Shown here: positions 22,351 through 34,065 of the stretch, piece by piece
Layout: each line of letters opens with the position of its first letter
How positions within the stretch are numbered: position 1 is the first letter of the stretch
NCBI GenBank assembly: GCA_964019165.1
Contig: OZ025271.1
Span: forward strand, 18,081,782 to 18,145,781
Direction of reading: 5' to 3'
Source of the DNA: Mastigias papua
Lineage: Eukaryota; Cnidaria; Scyphozoa; Rhizostomeae; Mastigiidae
DNA: 64,000 nucleotides
Position numbers and translations under genes: made by a program
The notes under the pieces: generated by a model
Seen by the model: only the letters and a program-made list of their open reading frames with translations
Databases searched by the model: none
Told to the model about the DNA's origin: nothing

Positions 22351-22764
22351 ATTGATTGAGGTTTTTGAGAAACACGCTCCAGAAACACAGAAAAAAGTAC
22401 GTGGTTTGCATTGCCCCTGGAGAACCCCAGAGATCCCAAAATTGATAAAAGCGAGAGATTACCATCTAACAAAAGCTAAACAATGTGGAAATGACAATAA
22501 CTGGAAATTGTACAGGGAATATCGAATATCGAAGTAAATTCATGTATTAGGAAGAGTAAGCAGTTTTGGAATTTGGTTAAGAAACTATACCCGTCTAAGG
22601 ATACCGCTTCCGTAGGCGTATCTGCACTCGAAGTAAACGGGAAACTGGAAACCGCCAAACAAGGCATAGCTTCTTGTTTTGCAACTACTTTACAACTTGT
22701 GCCGAAAAGCTGTGTCGAGGTTTCGAAAACCAGGTTTCAAGAAGGAGCATTCGAGTTCTGTTGA
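22340..22764 (+). pseudogene. CR1/L2-type LINE fragment (endonuclease-RT linker)
   Basis: The translation runs FEKHAPETQKKVRGLHCPWR, then KARDYHLTKAKQ, then after a frameshift near 22535 CIRKSKQFWNLVKKLYPSK and LEVNGKLETAKQGIASCFA. This order (KHAP..., PW...I, KRDY, K.FW, VNGK) is typical of the stretch between endonuclease and reverse transcriptase in CR1/L2-like elements. Neither domain itself is present. The fragment is followed directly by an R2 repeat block, so insertion and rearrangement have mixed these sequences. Confidence 0.7.
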
Positions 22765-23060
22765 TGTTGTCAGGAGAGCGTGGTTGTAACGTGCGCTTGT
22801 AATGGCATAGATACAGAAGCTTAGGTAGGAGGTGATTTTTGGGTGTGGTTAACATTGATTCGTATTTGAAGTATTTGTATTATCTACCATATGTAATGGA
22901 GCTGTAAACAAACCCTGTAATAGAAATGAACAGATATATCTTAGCTGCCTGATGGCGGTGGAATGTGGTATGTTATGATACATCCATACCATACTCTTAG
23001 ATTTCTAATAAACGGGGGACGCTTATTAATTTTTCATGCTTTTCCGAACTCCCCGGAGCT
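22733..23060 (+). repeat. R2 repeat, copy 3
   Basis: It matches 20627-20790 of copy 1. Its tail, from TTAGATTTCTAATAAACGGG to CGCTTATTAATTTTTC, matches 21693-21730. Confidence 0.55.
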
Positions 23061-23550
23061 TATTTGAACCTCCCGTTGTTTACAGTGCATGGAACGAAAA
23101 ATTGGAGATTTCTTCCTTAAGAAAAGAAATTTCTACTTTCACTAAATGATAGTGTTTCTTTCGCCAATTGAATGCATAGTTTGATGTTTGTCAGAAGTTG
23201 CAATTGACAGTTACATTGCCACTATATTTTAGAAATATTTCCTATACCCCCGTTTATCAAGACCCCCGTTTGTGATATATTTCATGATTCGTTGACCCTT
23301 TTATTTGAATTTGTATTCCATAAATCCTACCAGGTATGATTGTTTTGATTGCCCTTTTACGTTCTTTTGCTTCCGTTTAGGTGTTGGCTGCTTGTTATCA
23401 ATTTCATCTCTCGTGAATTGCAAACTGATTTCGTATTTTGGGAGTAGTTTGAAAGGTTTGTACATCTTTAGTCTCCATTAAATCTACCTCAGTGTTTGTA
23501 AGGTAAATCAAGATAAGGTGTGTGTTTGCGACGAATTTGATTCGACTGGC
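23061..23550. other. Unannotated AT-rich stretch
   Basis: No coding frame or repeat is recognised here. Confidence 0.4.
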
Positions 23551-23591
23551 GGATGTGCAGTTTAGGGTAACAGTCAAATCGCGTTAAATCA

Positions 23592-25345
23592 TCATCTTGT
23601 GCCATCTGCTCCCAGCAGGTTGGCTGTTATGGACCTCCATTCTTGTCTGTTCTCCGCAGCTCTCACGCATTCGCCATAATTCTTTCCTGTCCAGTCCTTG
23701 ATGTTAGTTGCCCATATAATTCTTGGCCTTCCTTTTCCCCTTTTTCCGTTTATTTTCCCTTCTAATAAAAGTCTCTGTAGCCCATTCTGTCTTACCATAT
23801 GCCCGAAATATTTGGCCTTTGGCCTTCCTTTTTCTGATACTATCAATCAGTAGTCTCTTTATCTTCATCATGCCTAACACCTCTTCATTCGTCTTATGCT
23901 CAGTGTATGATATCCTTAACATTCGCCTATAGCACCACATTTCAAATGCTTCCAATCGCCTACTCATAGCCCTTGAAATGGTCCATGTTTCAACTCCGTA
24001 GGTAAGTGTAGACCAAACATAGCATTTTAATAGCCTAAATCTCAAACTAATGTTTATGTTCTGCATGTCAACAATTTCTTCATGTTAGCGAAAGCTCTTT
24101 TGCAATTAGAATACGTCGTGCTATTTCTGCATCACTTCTGCCATCTTCCCTTGTCATATGCCCTAGGTAAACGAACTTAGATACTTGCTCAATTGGCTTT
24201 CCGTCAAGTTCTAAATCTATTAATTTATGTACCGTTTTACTAACTACCACACTCTTTGTTTTTACGATGTTCATCTCCATTCCATACGGTTTCCCACATG
24301 TATTTACTTTTTCGAGTAGTGTCTGTAAATCTGCTGCATTTAAGACTATTAGTGCTGTGTCATCCGCATATCTCAAATTATTAATATTCATACCACCGAT
24401 ATTAACTCCATTTCTATCTACTACTTCTTTAAAGATTTTCTCTGTATACAAATTAAATAAATTTGGTGACAGGACACATCCCTGGCGAACACCTCTCTTC
24501 ACGCTATATTCTGATGAAAACTCTGTTTTTGTTCTAACCACAACTGTTTGATCCCAGTATAGCCCTGCAATAATTCTCAAATCTTTTTCATCAATTCCTA
24601 TTTCCTTTAGACACTCCATCAGCTTGGAATGTTTCACTTTATCAAACGCTTTCTTATAGTCAATAAAACAGATAAAAACGTCTTCTCCCAGCTCAATAAT
24701 TCGCTCACAAATAATTCTTAGATTGAATATACCCTCTCTTGCTCCAATCCTAGGTCGGAAACCACTCTGAAAGATGCTAATTTCTTGATCTATTTTTGCT
24801 ATAACCCTTTTTTGTATGATCTTCAATAAAAGCTTCGTCATATGACTCATCAAACTTATGGTACGAAAATCTGAGCAACTGTGTGCATTTGGCTTTTTTG
24901 GTATAGGCACAAAGATTGATTGTCTCGTGTCTTTTGGAATAAAACCAGTGTGATAGATGTCATTGCATATCTCTGTGATGATGTTTAGGTTGTTGCTATC
25001 TAATGCTGCCAAAACCTCAGCTGATATTTCATCTGGGCCTGTGGCCTTCCCTCTTTTCATTGCTCTAATTGCTGCCTCAACTTCTGACTTTAGGATTGCC
25101 TTACCAGTAAGAGCATTGTTGTCTGACAAGGGCTGTCTTTCATCATCATACAATTCAGCTATGTATTCAACCCATCTATCTGCTACATCTTTTTGTTCAA
25201 ACAGTATCCTTCCATCTTTGCTCTCTATGCATCCAGAACTCCGTTTCCTTGATTTTAAAGTTGTCAGTTGTTTTACTCTATTATGCATCTCCTTAACTTT
25301 GTGTCCCCTATCAAATTCCTCCACCCCTTGGCATTGCTGTATCAT
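23592..25345 (-). pseudogene. Non-LTR retrotransposon reverse transcriptase (RTE-like)
   Basis: The main frame (25345-24080) shows RT blocks in order: AIRAMKRGKATGPDEISAEV, FVPIPKKPNAHSCSDFRTIS, QSGFRPRIGAREGIF, CFIDYKKAFDKVKHSKLMEC, KRGVRQGCVLSPNLFNLYTE and the catalytic LRYADDTALIVLN. Then comes KFVYLGHMTREDG. The C-terminal frame (24066-23592) continues CYVWSTLTYGVETW...RRMLRISY, and ends in the GKRGKGRPR...W tail common in RTE-like elements. A frameshift near 24070 and another near 23840 break it. The endonuclease is missing, so the copy is 5' truncated. It ends at about 23590 in a GATGAT run that may be its short microsatellite tail. YADD is intact. Confidence 0.88.
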
Positions 25346-25361
25346 CCAATCTTCTTGAATA

Positions 25362-25654
25362 CTATACGAAATTACTCCTTACGATGAAGATAGTCTAAAA
25401 AAACGATAAAAAGTGCGGTTCTACTTACCAATTACTTAGGATTGGGGTTAGGGTCAGGGTTAGGGTTTTGTGCATGGTAAGGGTCAGGGTTAGGGTTAGA
25501 GTTAGTTGTAGAACTGGCGGAGGTTTCTTAATGGACAAAAGGATTTCAATGTTGATCGAGGAAAAACTAAGAGTAAATAAGTAATTACTAAGTAGAACCG
25601 CACTTTTTATCGTTTGGTTCGACTGTCTTCATCATAAGGAGTAATTTCGTATAG
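25362..25654. repeat. Foldback element with telomere-like centre
   Basis: Arms of about 75 bp begin CTATACGAAATTACTCCTTA at the left and mirror at the right. The centre (about 25441-25500) holds GGGTTAGGGTCAGGGTTAGG-type repeats. A different foldback at 37762-38140 has the same kind of GGGTCAGGGTTAGGG core, so I do not read either as telomere. Confidence 0.75.
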
Positions 25655-25694
25655 AATTTAATGCGATTTGGCGGTTACCCTAAACTGCACATCC

Positions 25695-27454
25695 CCCCGA
25701 TTGATAATAGGAGCAACATTGTCCTTGTAATTTGGCAACTCAATGATATGATGGCATGGTCGTCCTCATATTTCTGTAGGTCAACTAGTACACAAAATAA
25801 ACCTTACCAAATGTATTTTTATGTTCTCCATGGTCTCTAATAAACATGGGGGGACGTTTATGAGGTTTTGAATTTTTTGCTTCTACTAATACTGTTTCTA
25901 GTCAGGCATAAAACTAATTGAACCTTATGTTCAGAAAATTCCAGCACCTTCCGTTTATTCCAAAGCCCATTTCTTTATTTTTCAAAAATTTTTCCCAACA
26001 GCCCCCCCATTTATTCTGACCACCCCCAGATTATTAGAGGCCAAAGAGTAGTATATTAAATGTCTTTCAGTTGGCTGAATGTATCCAAGTGCCGAGAGAG
26101 GCAGTTTAGTTATAGTGTAGAAAGAAGCATAATTATTTTAGCATCTTTTATTTGTTTGTAGCTGTTGAATTACATCTATACCTCTCTCTAGTACTTGGAA
26201 GTGTTAAATTGACTCTTTTCAGCAGTAGTAGACATTATATGCATACAATTATATACATACAACTACATATTTTACATACAAATATATACATACATAAGAA
26301 GTACACATAGAAATACATACATACATAAGTCCTGGGATTTGATAGGGCTGGACAACACACAGTGAATATAAGAATGGTTATGAGTTTTGTCGTTCATGGA
26401 GAATGTACATGAGTAATTGATCTGTGCTTTGGGCTTCGTGCAATACTGTTCTTATTACTCATGAGATAACGTGGTAAAGTCAAATATTGCATATAGGCTT
26501 TGCATATGAACATTAGATCATTAGCATATCTACCTGGACTGAAATTTCTTTCCCATTGGATGAAAAGTCAGGCTTGCCAGAACAGGAGAATTTTCAAATA
26601 AGCAAGTTGGAAATGACGAAGAGGAATATGAAGCGTCGTTACGAAACGGTGTCTTTGTAAACTTTTGGTCCTTTATCGGTCCTTGATCCTATTGCAGTGA
26701 ACCATAATATGCTTTTTTCCATCTAAGAAAATCTGCCGCTCTATTCCCATCAGTGTATCTGGAATCCCCGAGTCTAGTGTGTGAAGAGGTACTAATTTAA
26801 TTTAGAGATTTCTGATATTTGAAGTAAATGTCAAAATTAGGGAAAAAGTAAGTTTCATAATTTCTTTAAGATTAAGAAGACAATGGTCGATTTCGTTCCT
26901 TTCATTGGTTGTTTGAGGATGTCTATGATAGATAGATTGCCTATTTGGAGTTGTCAGAGATATTGCATAAGGCGTATATGTATCAGTCACAATGAGGATG
27001 CTTGTGCAAAATGCCTGTGCATAACAGTTGATATTGATTGTTGTCATTGTTTTGAAATATTATCTTGTTAGTCTTGTATTCTGGTTTAATTCTTCATGGA
27101 ATTGTAGGCTGCATCTGCTTTACTAATAATTCATGTATGGCCCTTTGTGGAGAAGGTATTTGTAAGGAGGAACGCTCTCTTACTGTAAATCATGTTGTTC
27201 TACGTTTAAACTAAGACAAAACTCCTGTATAAAACAATAAATTTATTTTTCATATTTATCAGGAAACTCCCAGCTATGAAAGTTTTCATTTGCATGCTAA
27301 GGCTTATTTAGTAAGGTATGAAGTTTAGCAATGACAAATGTTTAACATTGGTTCCAATTTTGTAGTCTTGATCAGTGGGCTGCCTAGTGACTTTTGAGAA
27401 GAGGGGTGTAGCAAACGAAATTTTCTGACCGGTTTGAGTAAAGCCCTATAAGTA
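25695..27454. other. Unannotated stretch with a TACA-rich microsatellite
   Basis: A degenerate TACA/TATA-rich tract lies at about 26235-26325. The rest has no recognised coding or repeat content. Confidence 0.45.
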
Positions 27455-27705
27455 CCTACAAGCCACCATTATTACCAACAATGAATGGCCATTAAGTCAG
27501 CTTTTACGGATGAGCCAGAAAATTACTGACTTCCTCTACGTAGCTGGGGAAGAATGACACCCCACATACCCTATTTCCGCATTCCTACAAGCTACCATAA
27601 TTACCGACAAGCAATGGCCGTTAAGTCAGCTTTTACTGATGAGCCAGAAAACTACTGACGGCTTCTACGTAGGTGGGGAAGTACACACCCAATTTCCGCA
27701 TGCTC
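27455..27705. repeat. Two-copy tandem duplication, ~129-bp unit
   Basis: CCTACAAGCCACCATTATTA at 27455 and CCTACAAGCTACCATAATTA at 27584 start two similar units. Both include GTCAGCTTTTAC(G/T)GATGAGC and end in TTTCCGCAT. Confidence 0.8.
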
Positions 27706-27906
27706 CGGCTGTTCATGCTAGTAAAGTCTTACATGTGTAGTATTTTTGTTCCATCATTTTACTAACTATGTTAATTATGGCTCATGTCTATATAAGGAAT
27801 GCTTTAAGTATTGTAACTAGCGATATTGTTTCTGTCAGTTATTTGGGTGCACTTCAGTGCGTATGCTTTGCTTCCATATGAAGCTTCTCAGGATGATACT
27901 GTTGAA

Positions 27907-28482
27907 GGTCACAAAGCTCATAGGTGCATCTTAACTTACAATGGTCACAAAGCTCATAGGTGCATCTTAACTTACAATGGTCACAAAGCTCACAGGTACA
28001 TCTTAACTTACAATGGTCACAAAGCTCATAGGTGCATCTTAACTTACAATGGTCACAAAGCTCATAGGTGCATCTTAACTTACAATGGTCACAAAGCTCA
28101 TAGGTGCATCTTAACTTACAATGGTCACAAAGCTCATAGGTGCATCTTAACTTACAATGGTCACAAAGCTCATAGGTGCATCTTAACTTACAATGGTCAC
28201 AAAGCTCATAGGTGCATCTTAACTTACAATGGTCACAAAGCTCATAGGTGCATCTTAACTTACAATGGTCACAAAGCTCATAGGTGCATCTTAACTTACA
28301 ATGGTCACAAAGCTCACAGGTACATCTTAACTTACAATGGTCACAAAGCTCATAGGTGCATCTTAACTTACAATGGTCACAAAGCTCATAGGTGCATCTT
28401 AACTTACAATGGTCACAAAGCTCGTAGGTGCATCTTAACTTACAGTGGTCACAAAGATCACAGTTGCATCATAACTTACAAT
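27907..28482 (+). repeat. Minisatellite: 16 units of 36 bp
   Basis: The unit starts GGTCACAAAGCTCATAGGTG and is 36 bp long. Because 36 is a multiple of three, one forward frame stays open (GHKAHRCILTYN repeated), but it has no ATG start. The other two forward frames have a stop in every unit. Units 3 and 12 share the same paired variant (CACAGGTACA), and the last two units are the most diverged. A TATATAAGG sequence lies upstream at 27789. I see no evidence that it is translated. Confidence 0.95.
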
Positions 28483-29406
28483 GGTAATTTCCTTGCATGA
28501 GATAGTAAATATGGATCATGTTACATAGACAATGAAGGTTGCAGGTAAACACTATTTACACTTTGCTACACGGCCATTTTCCTTCTACAGGCAAATGCAG
28601 AATTTACTGTAAAATCACTACTACCTATTAAGAGAGGTGGTTGATTGGCTAAGAAACTGTATGGATTGAGTGAATTATTTGAACTGATTTATCTATGCAT
28701 TAATAGCACCATCATTAGGAACAACATTGTAGTAGTTGGGTGTTATAGAAAGTTCACGATTACTTCATTTGTTTCATTGATTATACTTTTTCAGCACTGA
28801 GCCAATCGTTGGACGTTAGAATAAAGCAGTGTTTCCACTTTCAAGGAAATTTTCTTAAAACAGGAAATTGGAACATTCTGCAAGGAATTTTTCAGAGCTG
28901 GAAAACTTCAAGGAAAATCTAAAGAATTATGTACTGATTCTTACGTGGTTTCTCACTGACTGTCCTAACAATCAATTTTCGTATTTTCATGATTATGAGA
29001 CTGGACTATGGTGGCCTAGAACCGCCATAAGGAATTTTGAACATGATATCCAAATTTTTCAAAGTTAATTAAACTCATGGTTAACAAAAATTTTAAACCG
29101 TTTGAACATGAACCAGAAGTCAAATAAAAATGAAATAAAATTTCAAACCATTTGAAATTGAAACAAAAATCAAATGAAAATGAAATAACATGAAATTTAA
29201 AATCGTTTGAAAATTAAAATGAAAACTCTTCCAGCCTAGAACCGCCATAGCACACAATGCAGTGCTCACGCAGTGTGCTCGCATCACAAGCTCACATGGC
29301 CATGGAAACGAGGTAAGAATAGCCCCCGCCAAAAGGTACGCGCTGATCAACGCTCTTGTCTAGCTAAGTTGTGGAAGTTTCTGCTTGTTATATCTTCTCA
29401 TTTACC
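28483..29406. other. Upstream region of the alpha-kinase gene
   Basis: GCCTAGAACCGCCATA occurs twice, near 29011 and 29236. Between them a ~55-bp degenerate unit (CAAACCATTTGAAATTGAAA) repeats about three times at 29090-29220. The segment 29235-29330 is more GC-rich than its surroundings and may hold the promoter and 5' leader. Confidence 0.4.
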
Positions 29407-30744
29407 ATGGCATGGGAAGAATTTCGAAAGAAAATCAAAATGAAGAGAACTGGCAACAAACCTGGTAATGTTGCAAGTGGAGGCGGAGTTGGAAATAGCA
29501 TTCTGCAATCTGGAGAAATAATTGTCCAACGGTTGTCTGCTGAAGTGTCTGGAAAGGCCCAAAAATATACAAGGATAGGTGCCCGAGAGTTTGTTGAATT
29601 CAAATATCCAGAAGTCACACTGGAGAATATAAAAAGCAGTTGCGAGAACCACTTCAAATCACAGCTAGGAAGTGACTACTACTGCGACATATTGGCAGGA
29701 GACCAAGGACCTTCATGCTCCTCGCTAAGTCATATTCCCAACTTAAAAGTTATTCATGTAAGATTTGTCAGGGTGTCAAAGAGAAAAGCAAGTAGTCATA
29801 ATGATGTGCAAACTTATGAGCCTTTGATACATCCTCCTATGAAACTGAAGAGAGGTCGAGCAAGCAGCAATGTGAGTACATGTTCTACACCACAGTCATT
29901 TCCCACAAGTAGAAAAGCATTAGTACTTGCTTCAGTGCCAGGTCCCTCATGCTATCCTAAAAGTTTATCTGTTGCAGACATGTTAAAGCTTGGGAAAAAC
30001 TTCAGCAAAGCTGGTGGAACTGTTGTGCACCTATTTAGATTTGATTTACAGCAGATGTTGTGGTCTTCTGTACCAACAGACATTGAATTGTATATTGAAG
30101 ATAGCCCTATAGGAGTTGGTGGGTTTCGAGAAGCTTTCAAAGCTACGTGTTCAAGTCCTGCATTCAGAAATACCTGGGTTCTGAAAAAATACCATGAGGG
30201 AACATTGAAGATCATTGCTGACCTGGGAATCACAATAGAGCAGCATACAAAGAGAATTGTTCAAATGCACACTTTGGCTAGGAACTTTTGCTACCAACTC
30301 AAGGCAAAGATTTGCAATGAAGGTGTATCTGAAGAATATGGAGAATTTCTTCACTATGGTGAGGTATATTTTGGCAAACTTGATGATGGAGAATGTGTAA
30401 CCATTGAGGAATTTATCCCTGGCAACTTTGTAAAATATATGAACAACACTGGGATTATGTGTACCACTCATTCTGATGACAAAGATATTGGTCAAAAAGC
30501 TGAAAATCTGGCCCACTTCTCTTATGAAAATTCACAGCAAAAGTTGATGGTCACAGACATCCAAGGAAGTGGCTATTCCTTATATGATCCAGAAGTTGCT
30601 TCTGCTAATTTGACAGATGCAGATCAAGAGGTTTTGTTCTGTGCTGGCAACCTATCCAACTATGCCATAGAGACTTTCAAAGCCAACCACGTTTGCAGAA
30701 AATTTTGCAAACTAACAAGACTGGAGGAAATTTGCTCTGTTTAG
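29407..30744 (+). CDS. Alpha-kinase domain protein (intronless)
   Basis: The product is 445 residues from ATG 29407, chosen because ACCATGG is a strong Kozak context and no earlier in-frame ATG exists. The C-terminal half is an alpha-kinase (MHCK/EF2K/TRPM7 family), an atypical Ser/Thr kinase. Signature parts, in order: PIGVGGFREAFKA (about 234-246), WVLKKY with the likely ATP-contacting Lys (about 257-262), VTIEEFIPGNFVKYMN (about 331-346), AHFSYE (369-374), MVTDIQGSGYSLYDPEV (about 381-397) with the catalytic Asp of TDIQG, and the zinc-binding H-x-C-x3-C (NHVCRKFC, about 427-434). Residues 1-200 are basic and Ser-rich, with no domain I know. The frame has no lesion, so I expect an active enzyme. 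The lack of introns suggests a retrocopy or a mobile cargo gene. Its 3' end faces the integrase gene 247 bp away. Confidence 0.85.
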   Translation: MAWEEFRKKIKMKRTGNKPGNVASGGGVGNSILQSGEIIVQRLSAEVSGKAQKYTRIGAREFVEFKYPEVTLENIKSSCENHFKSQLGSDYYCDILAGDQGPSCSSLSHIPNLKVIHVRFVRVSKRKASSHNDVQTYEPLIHPPMKLKRGRASSNVSTCSTPQSFPTSRKALVLASVPGPSCYPKSLSVADMLKLGKNFSKAGGTVVHLFRFDLQQMLWSSVPTDIELYIEDSPIGVGGFREAFKATCSSPAFRNTWVLKKYHEGTLKIIADLGITIEQHTKRIVQMHTLARNFCYQLKAKICNEGVSEEYGEFLHYGEVYFGKLDDGECVTIEEFIPGNFVKYMNNTGIMCTTHSDDKDIGQKAENLAHFSYENSQQKLMVTDIQGSGYSLYDPEVASANLTDADQEVLFCAGNLSNYAIETFKANHVCRKFCKLTRLEEICSV

Positions 30745-30991
30745 GTCTGATATAATGCTAAGATATTGTCCTGTTAATGTTTTGTTAATCCCAAAGAAGA
30801 CCCCCCACAGTTAAAACTACATATGATAGAGCACGTGTGCAGTGGTGTTAGAATTGATTTCTCTTCTATTTTCAAAGATATACCATGTTACTACATTAAC
30901 ATTTAGAGTGTTACTAGTAGTTATATTATTAGACAATCTACTAACTTAACTGCTATTTTGTGTAGATGGTGCCTTGGAATATATGGGTTTT

Positions 30992-33110
30992 TTATGTGCT
31001 TTTCCATCTGGTTTTTAAATACAAAAAGGTATCAACACAGTCCCCTGGTTTCACTTTCAGTGGATCCTGCAGGATTGCTTCACATTTCCTTCGAAATTCT
31101 GGGTGTAGAAAATCATCTGGACTGTGCAAAATATTTGAAAACCCTGCAACCTCCTTTAATTCATCTTCAGTGACTTTCCAGCCTAAATAAAATGAGAGAT
31201 ACTTCTTATCAAAGGGAGATGGGATTGACCAGGCTTGACTACTGCTGCCTGTATTCAAGTCATTAGCTACATACATGATTGTGTAATACTATTGAAAAGA
31301 AACAAGTCTACTACTACCAACTGCAATTGTTGGAAAATCATCAGTTGTCACGGCCTATTAGGTGTTCAATGAAGTATAACAAAAACTTGTGCCCTGAATT
31401 CTAGCACATGTTTTCTCTTCTATTGCATTTTTAATGTTGTCTGTTTCATGAGGTGCAAACCTTATACACCTTAGATTCAGGCAAAGATACAGCCTTCTAC
31501 ATAGATACAGCTTCTAGTTAGATCCATGTTCGCTTACCATATTCATCAAGTCCATAAACTGCTGGAAAGTCATAGATGTGGTTTGGGATGCCATCTGCAA
31601 GGAATGTATATTTCTGAGTTCTAATTCTGTGAGTGTTCCAAATAGTGTCTTTGAAGATATTAATTTCACTATCCACCAATGGTACCATGAAATAAGCCAA
31701 TAGCATCCTGGAGAAAAACCTTTACAATATTATGGTGGAAAACTACACATATGTTCAAAATTAGTGCTTGCCTACACATCAATGCTGTGTTTCACCCAAA
31801 ATGGTGCCACATACACCTTGAAACATAATATAAAGTATAATTGATAATAACAATATATTTCAAGGTATGGTGTCATGTGACATTAAAGAATATAGCAACT
31901 ATTAGGAAATAGCACTAAGTTTCATTACAAAAATATTATTTTTAGAGGCATACAAAAACTGCAACCTGTCTGTTTCATCATGTGCATCATAATATCCATT
32001 TTCTAACAAATACTGTAAAGGCAACTTGTAGAATTTCTCAAGACGCTCATGAAGGTCCTTCCACCATCTTTCAATCTAAAATAAGATACTACATAGTTAA
32101 CCTCAAGGAAACACAACTAACACATAACAAGTAAGAAGTAGGATGACAAGAAAGAGAAATGTTGTAGAGAGAATACCCAAGGTAGTATCAATTATTTTGC
32201 ATATATACAAACTAGTACCTTGGGTATGTGAGTAAATATGGCCCAAACTGGAGTCCTACTGTTGCAGGATTTCAATTTGCCAGAAGAGTACCTCTTCTAT
32301 CTAAATAACCATTATTATAATGTGAGTTGTCCACAGCCTGATGGGGTAAAGTATGGAGATTGTTTCATCTATCTACAAAGCAACTTTGCAGATATCTAAC
32401 AATTGCCACAAACTGGGATCCCATCTCTTCATTTGGAGGGTATGGTTTTACAGGTCTGTGGTCACTTCTATATTATTGAAATTGCTTACCTTATTAGATG
32501 TTGAAGGACCATATATCACTGTCTTATCACACACAGTATTGCACTCAACATCCTTCATGTCATCACAGTTTCTTCTTAAATATGCATGCATTGTTGCAAT
32601 GATGCCTGTTTCTGTACCTTTATCTAGTCTCAGTTTTGAAGCAATGATGCCATTTTGCATCAAATATTCTAGGTACCTGCGAGCAACCAATAATGGATCA
32701 TGGTTAGAGGTCCAGACTTTTACCCACAATATCTTACGGCTGGCTGTATCTAGACAGCCATAGACTGCCAGGGGGAATGTATTATTCTGATATCCCATTA
32801 ATTTGTCGTGCCCATCCAATGAATGCACTTGATTAACTCCACCAATAATAAAATGTCCTTTCGTTTTCTGATTTTTACCAACTGCTCTTTCCTGTAGACC
32901 TGCTGAATCCAAGTGAGACATCATATCATAAACAAGGTCTCGCGGAACATTAAGTTTATGGATTTGGCGGATTTTCTGGTGCATAGCTCTATAACCGAGG
33001 AGCTTTCCAGGGCCTTGCAGTTCCTCTTCCACAGCTTGTTGCACCGCACCTAATGGTGTGGACTTTAATGTCCTGGGGACAAGATTCACATTCAGATTCG
33101 CGGACAACAT
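30992..33110 (-). CDS. Integrase-core (DDE) domain protein, four exons
   Basis: Exons on the - strand are 33110-32490, 32075-31966, 31707-31538 and 31266-30992, with donors GTAAGC, GTTGCA and GTAAGC and acceptors TTTTAG, CTCCAG and ATGTAG. All joins keep frame and end at TAA, giving about 391 residues. The catalytic triad is readable: D99 in HSLDGHDKL, D163 in LRLDKGTETG, and E209 in KIERWW, where the intron falls two residues before the Glu. Downstream, WNTHRIR resembles the C-terminal part of the integrase-core proteins widespread in fish, corals and other animals. ATG 33110 lies inside an inverted-repeat arm that ends at 33063. The family normally has more N-terminal sequence, so the true first exon may be lost or lie elsewhere. 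An acceptor-like TTGTCCCCAG sits just before 33070. The role in transposition or as a domesticated gene is unknown. Confidence 0.72.
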
Positions 33111-33700
33111 TCAGATTCGATGGTAGTCATCTTGTAACTGTCCAAAACATGTCGTAGATAGAATATCGAAGCATCTAACTCAAATAACATCCGACTAGGC
33201 ATGTTAAGCTACGTTTTGAATATTTTTCCATACTTTTTAACCCATAGGGTTCCTCAAACGAAGTGCCGTTACGTTCAAATCCGTTATATTCTCGCTCCGA
33301 TGAGTTTGAATCAATGTAACTTTTCGATCACTTACTGCAAATAAATCAGAATTTCAATGAAATAACATTCGACTAGGCATGGTAAGCTACATTATGAATA
33401 TTTTTCCATAATTTTTAACCCAGGGGTTTCCTCAAACGAAGTGCCGTTACGGTCAATTACGTCATATTCTCATGCCGATGACCTTTCAGCAATGTGAAAT
33501 TTCGATCGCTTATTACAAATAAAACAGAATTTCAATGAAATAACATCCGACTAGGCATGTTAAGCTACATTTTGAATATTTTTTCATAATTTTTAACCCA
33601 TAGGGTTCCTCAAACGAAGTGCCGTTACGGTCAATTACGTCATATTCTCATACCGATGAGTTTGAATCTATGTGAATTCTCAATGTTGCATTACAAATGA
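33063..33700 (-). repeat. Left arm of the large inverted repeat
   Basis: It contains three tandem units and overlaps the first 48 bases of the integrase exon. The third unit is diverged at its inner end, next to the nested foldback. Confidence 0.85.
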
Positions 33701-34065
33701 TATATGCCTACCGTACGGTGGCCCATACCGGTCAAACAAATTAACACGGTAGAAAACAAATTAACATATCAGAAAACAAATTAATATCTCAGAAAACAGA
33801 TTAACATGTCACGAAGCAAATAAAAATGTCACAAAACACATTAAAATTTCAGAAAACACATTAACAATTCACGAAACACATTAAAATTTCAGAAAACACA
33901 TTAACAAATCACGAAACACATTAAAGTTTCAGAAAACACATTAACAAATCACGAAACACATTCAAGTTTCAGAAAGCAGAATATAGCTAAACACGGGTAA
34001 GAGTATCCGGAGCAGCGGTTTAGTCTCATCACAGCACTATCATATTTTGGAATGGTACCAGCTTT

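Larger units (their letters stand above)
23551..25694. mobile_element. LINE relic enclosed by 39-bp inverted repeats
   Basis: Positions 23551-23589 and 25656-25694 are inverted copies with about 36 of 39 bases identical (GGATGTGCAGTTTAGGGTAA outward end). The space between is filled almost exactly by an RT-coding LINE relic on the - strand and a 293-bp foldback element. The likeliest history is insertion of the LINE into a small inverted-repeat element, with the second foldback at the LINE's 5' edge. Confidence 0.65.

Noticed and set aside
25441..25500. Interstitial telomere from GGGTTAGGG repeats
   Set aside because: The repeats are few, irregular and lie in the centre of a foldback element, as in a second foldback at 37762-38140.
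27907..28482. CRISPR-like array
   Set aside because: Units are contiguous with no unique spacers, and the genome is eukaryotic.
27826..28500. 224-residue repetitive protein
   Set aside because: The frame has no ATG, only a TTG, and exists because the 36-bp unit is a multiple of three.
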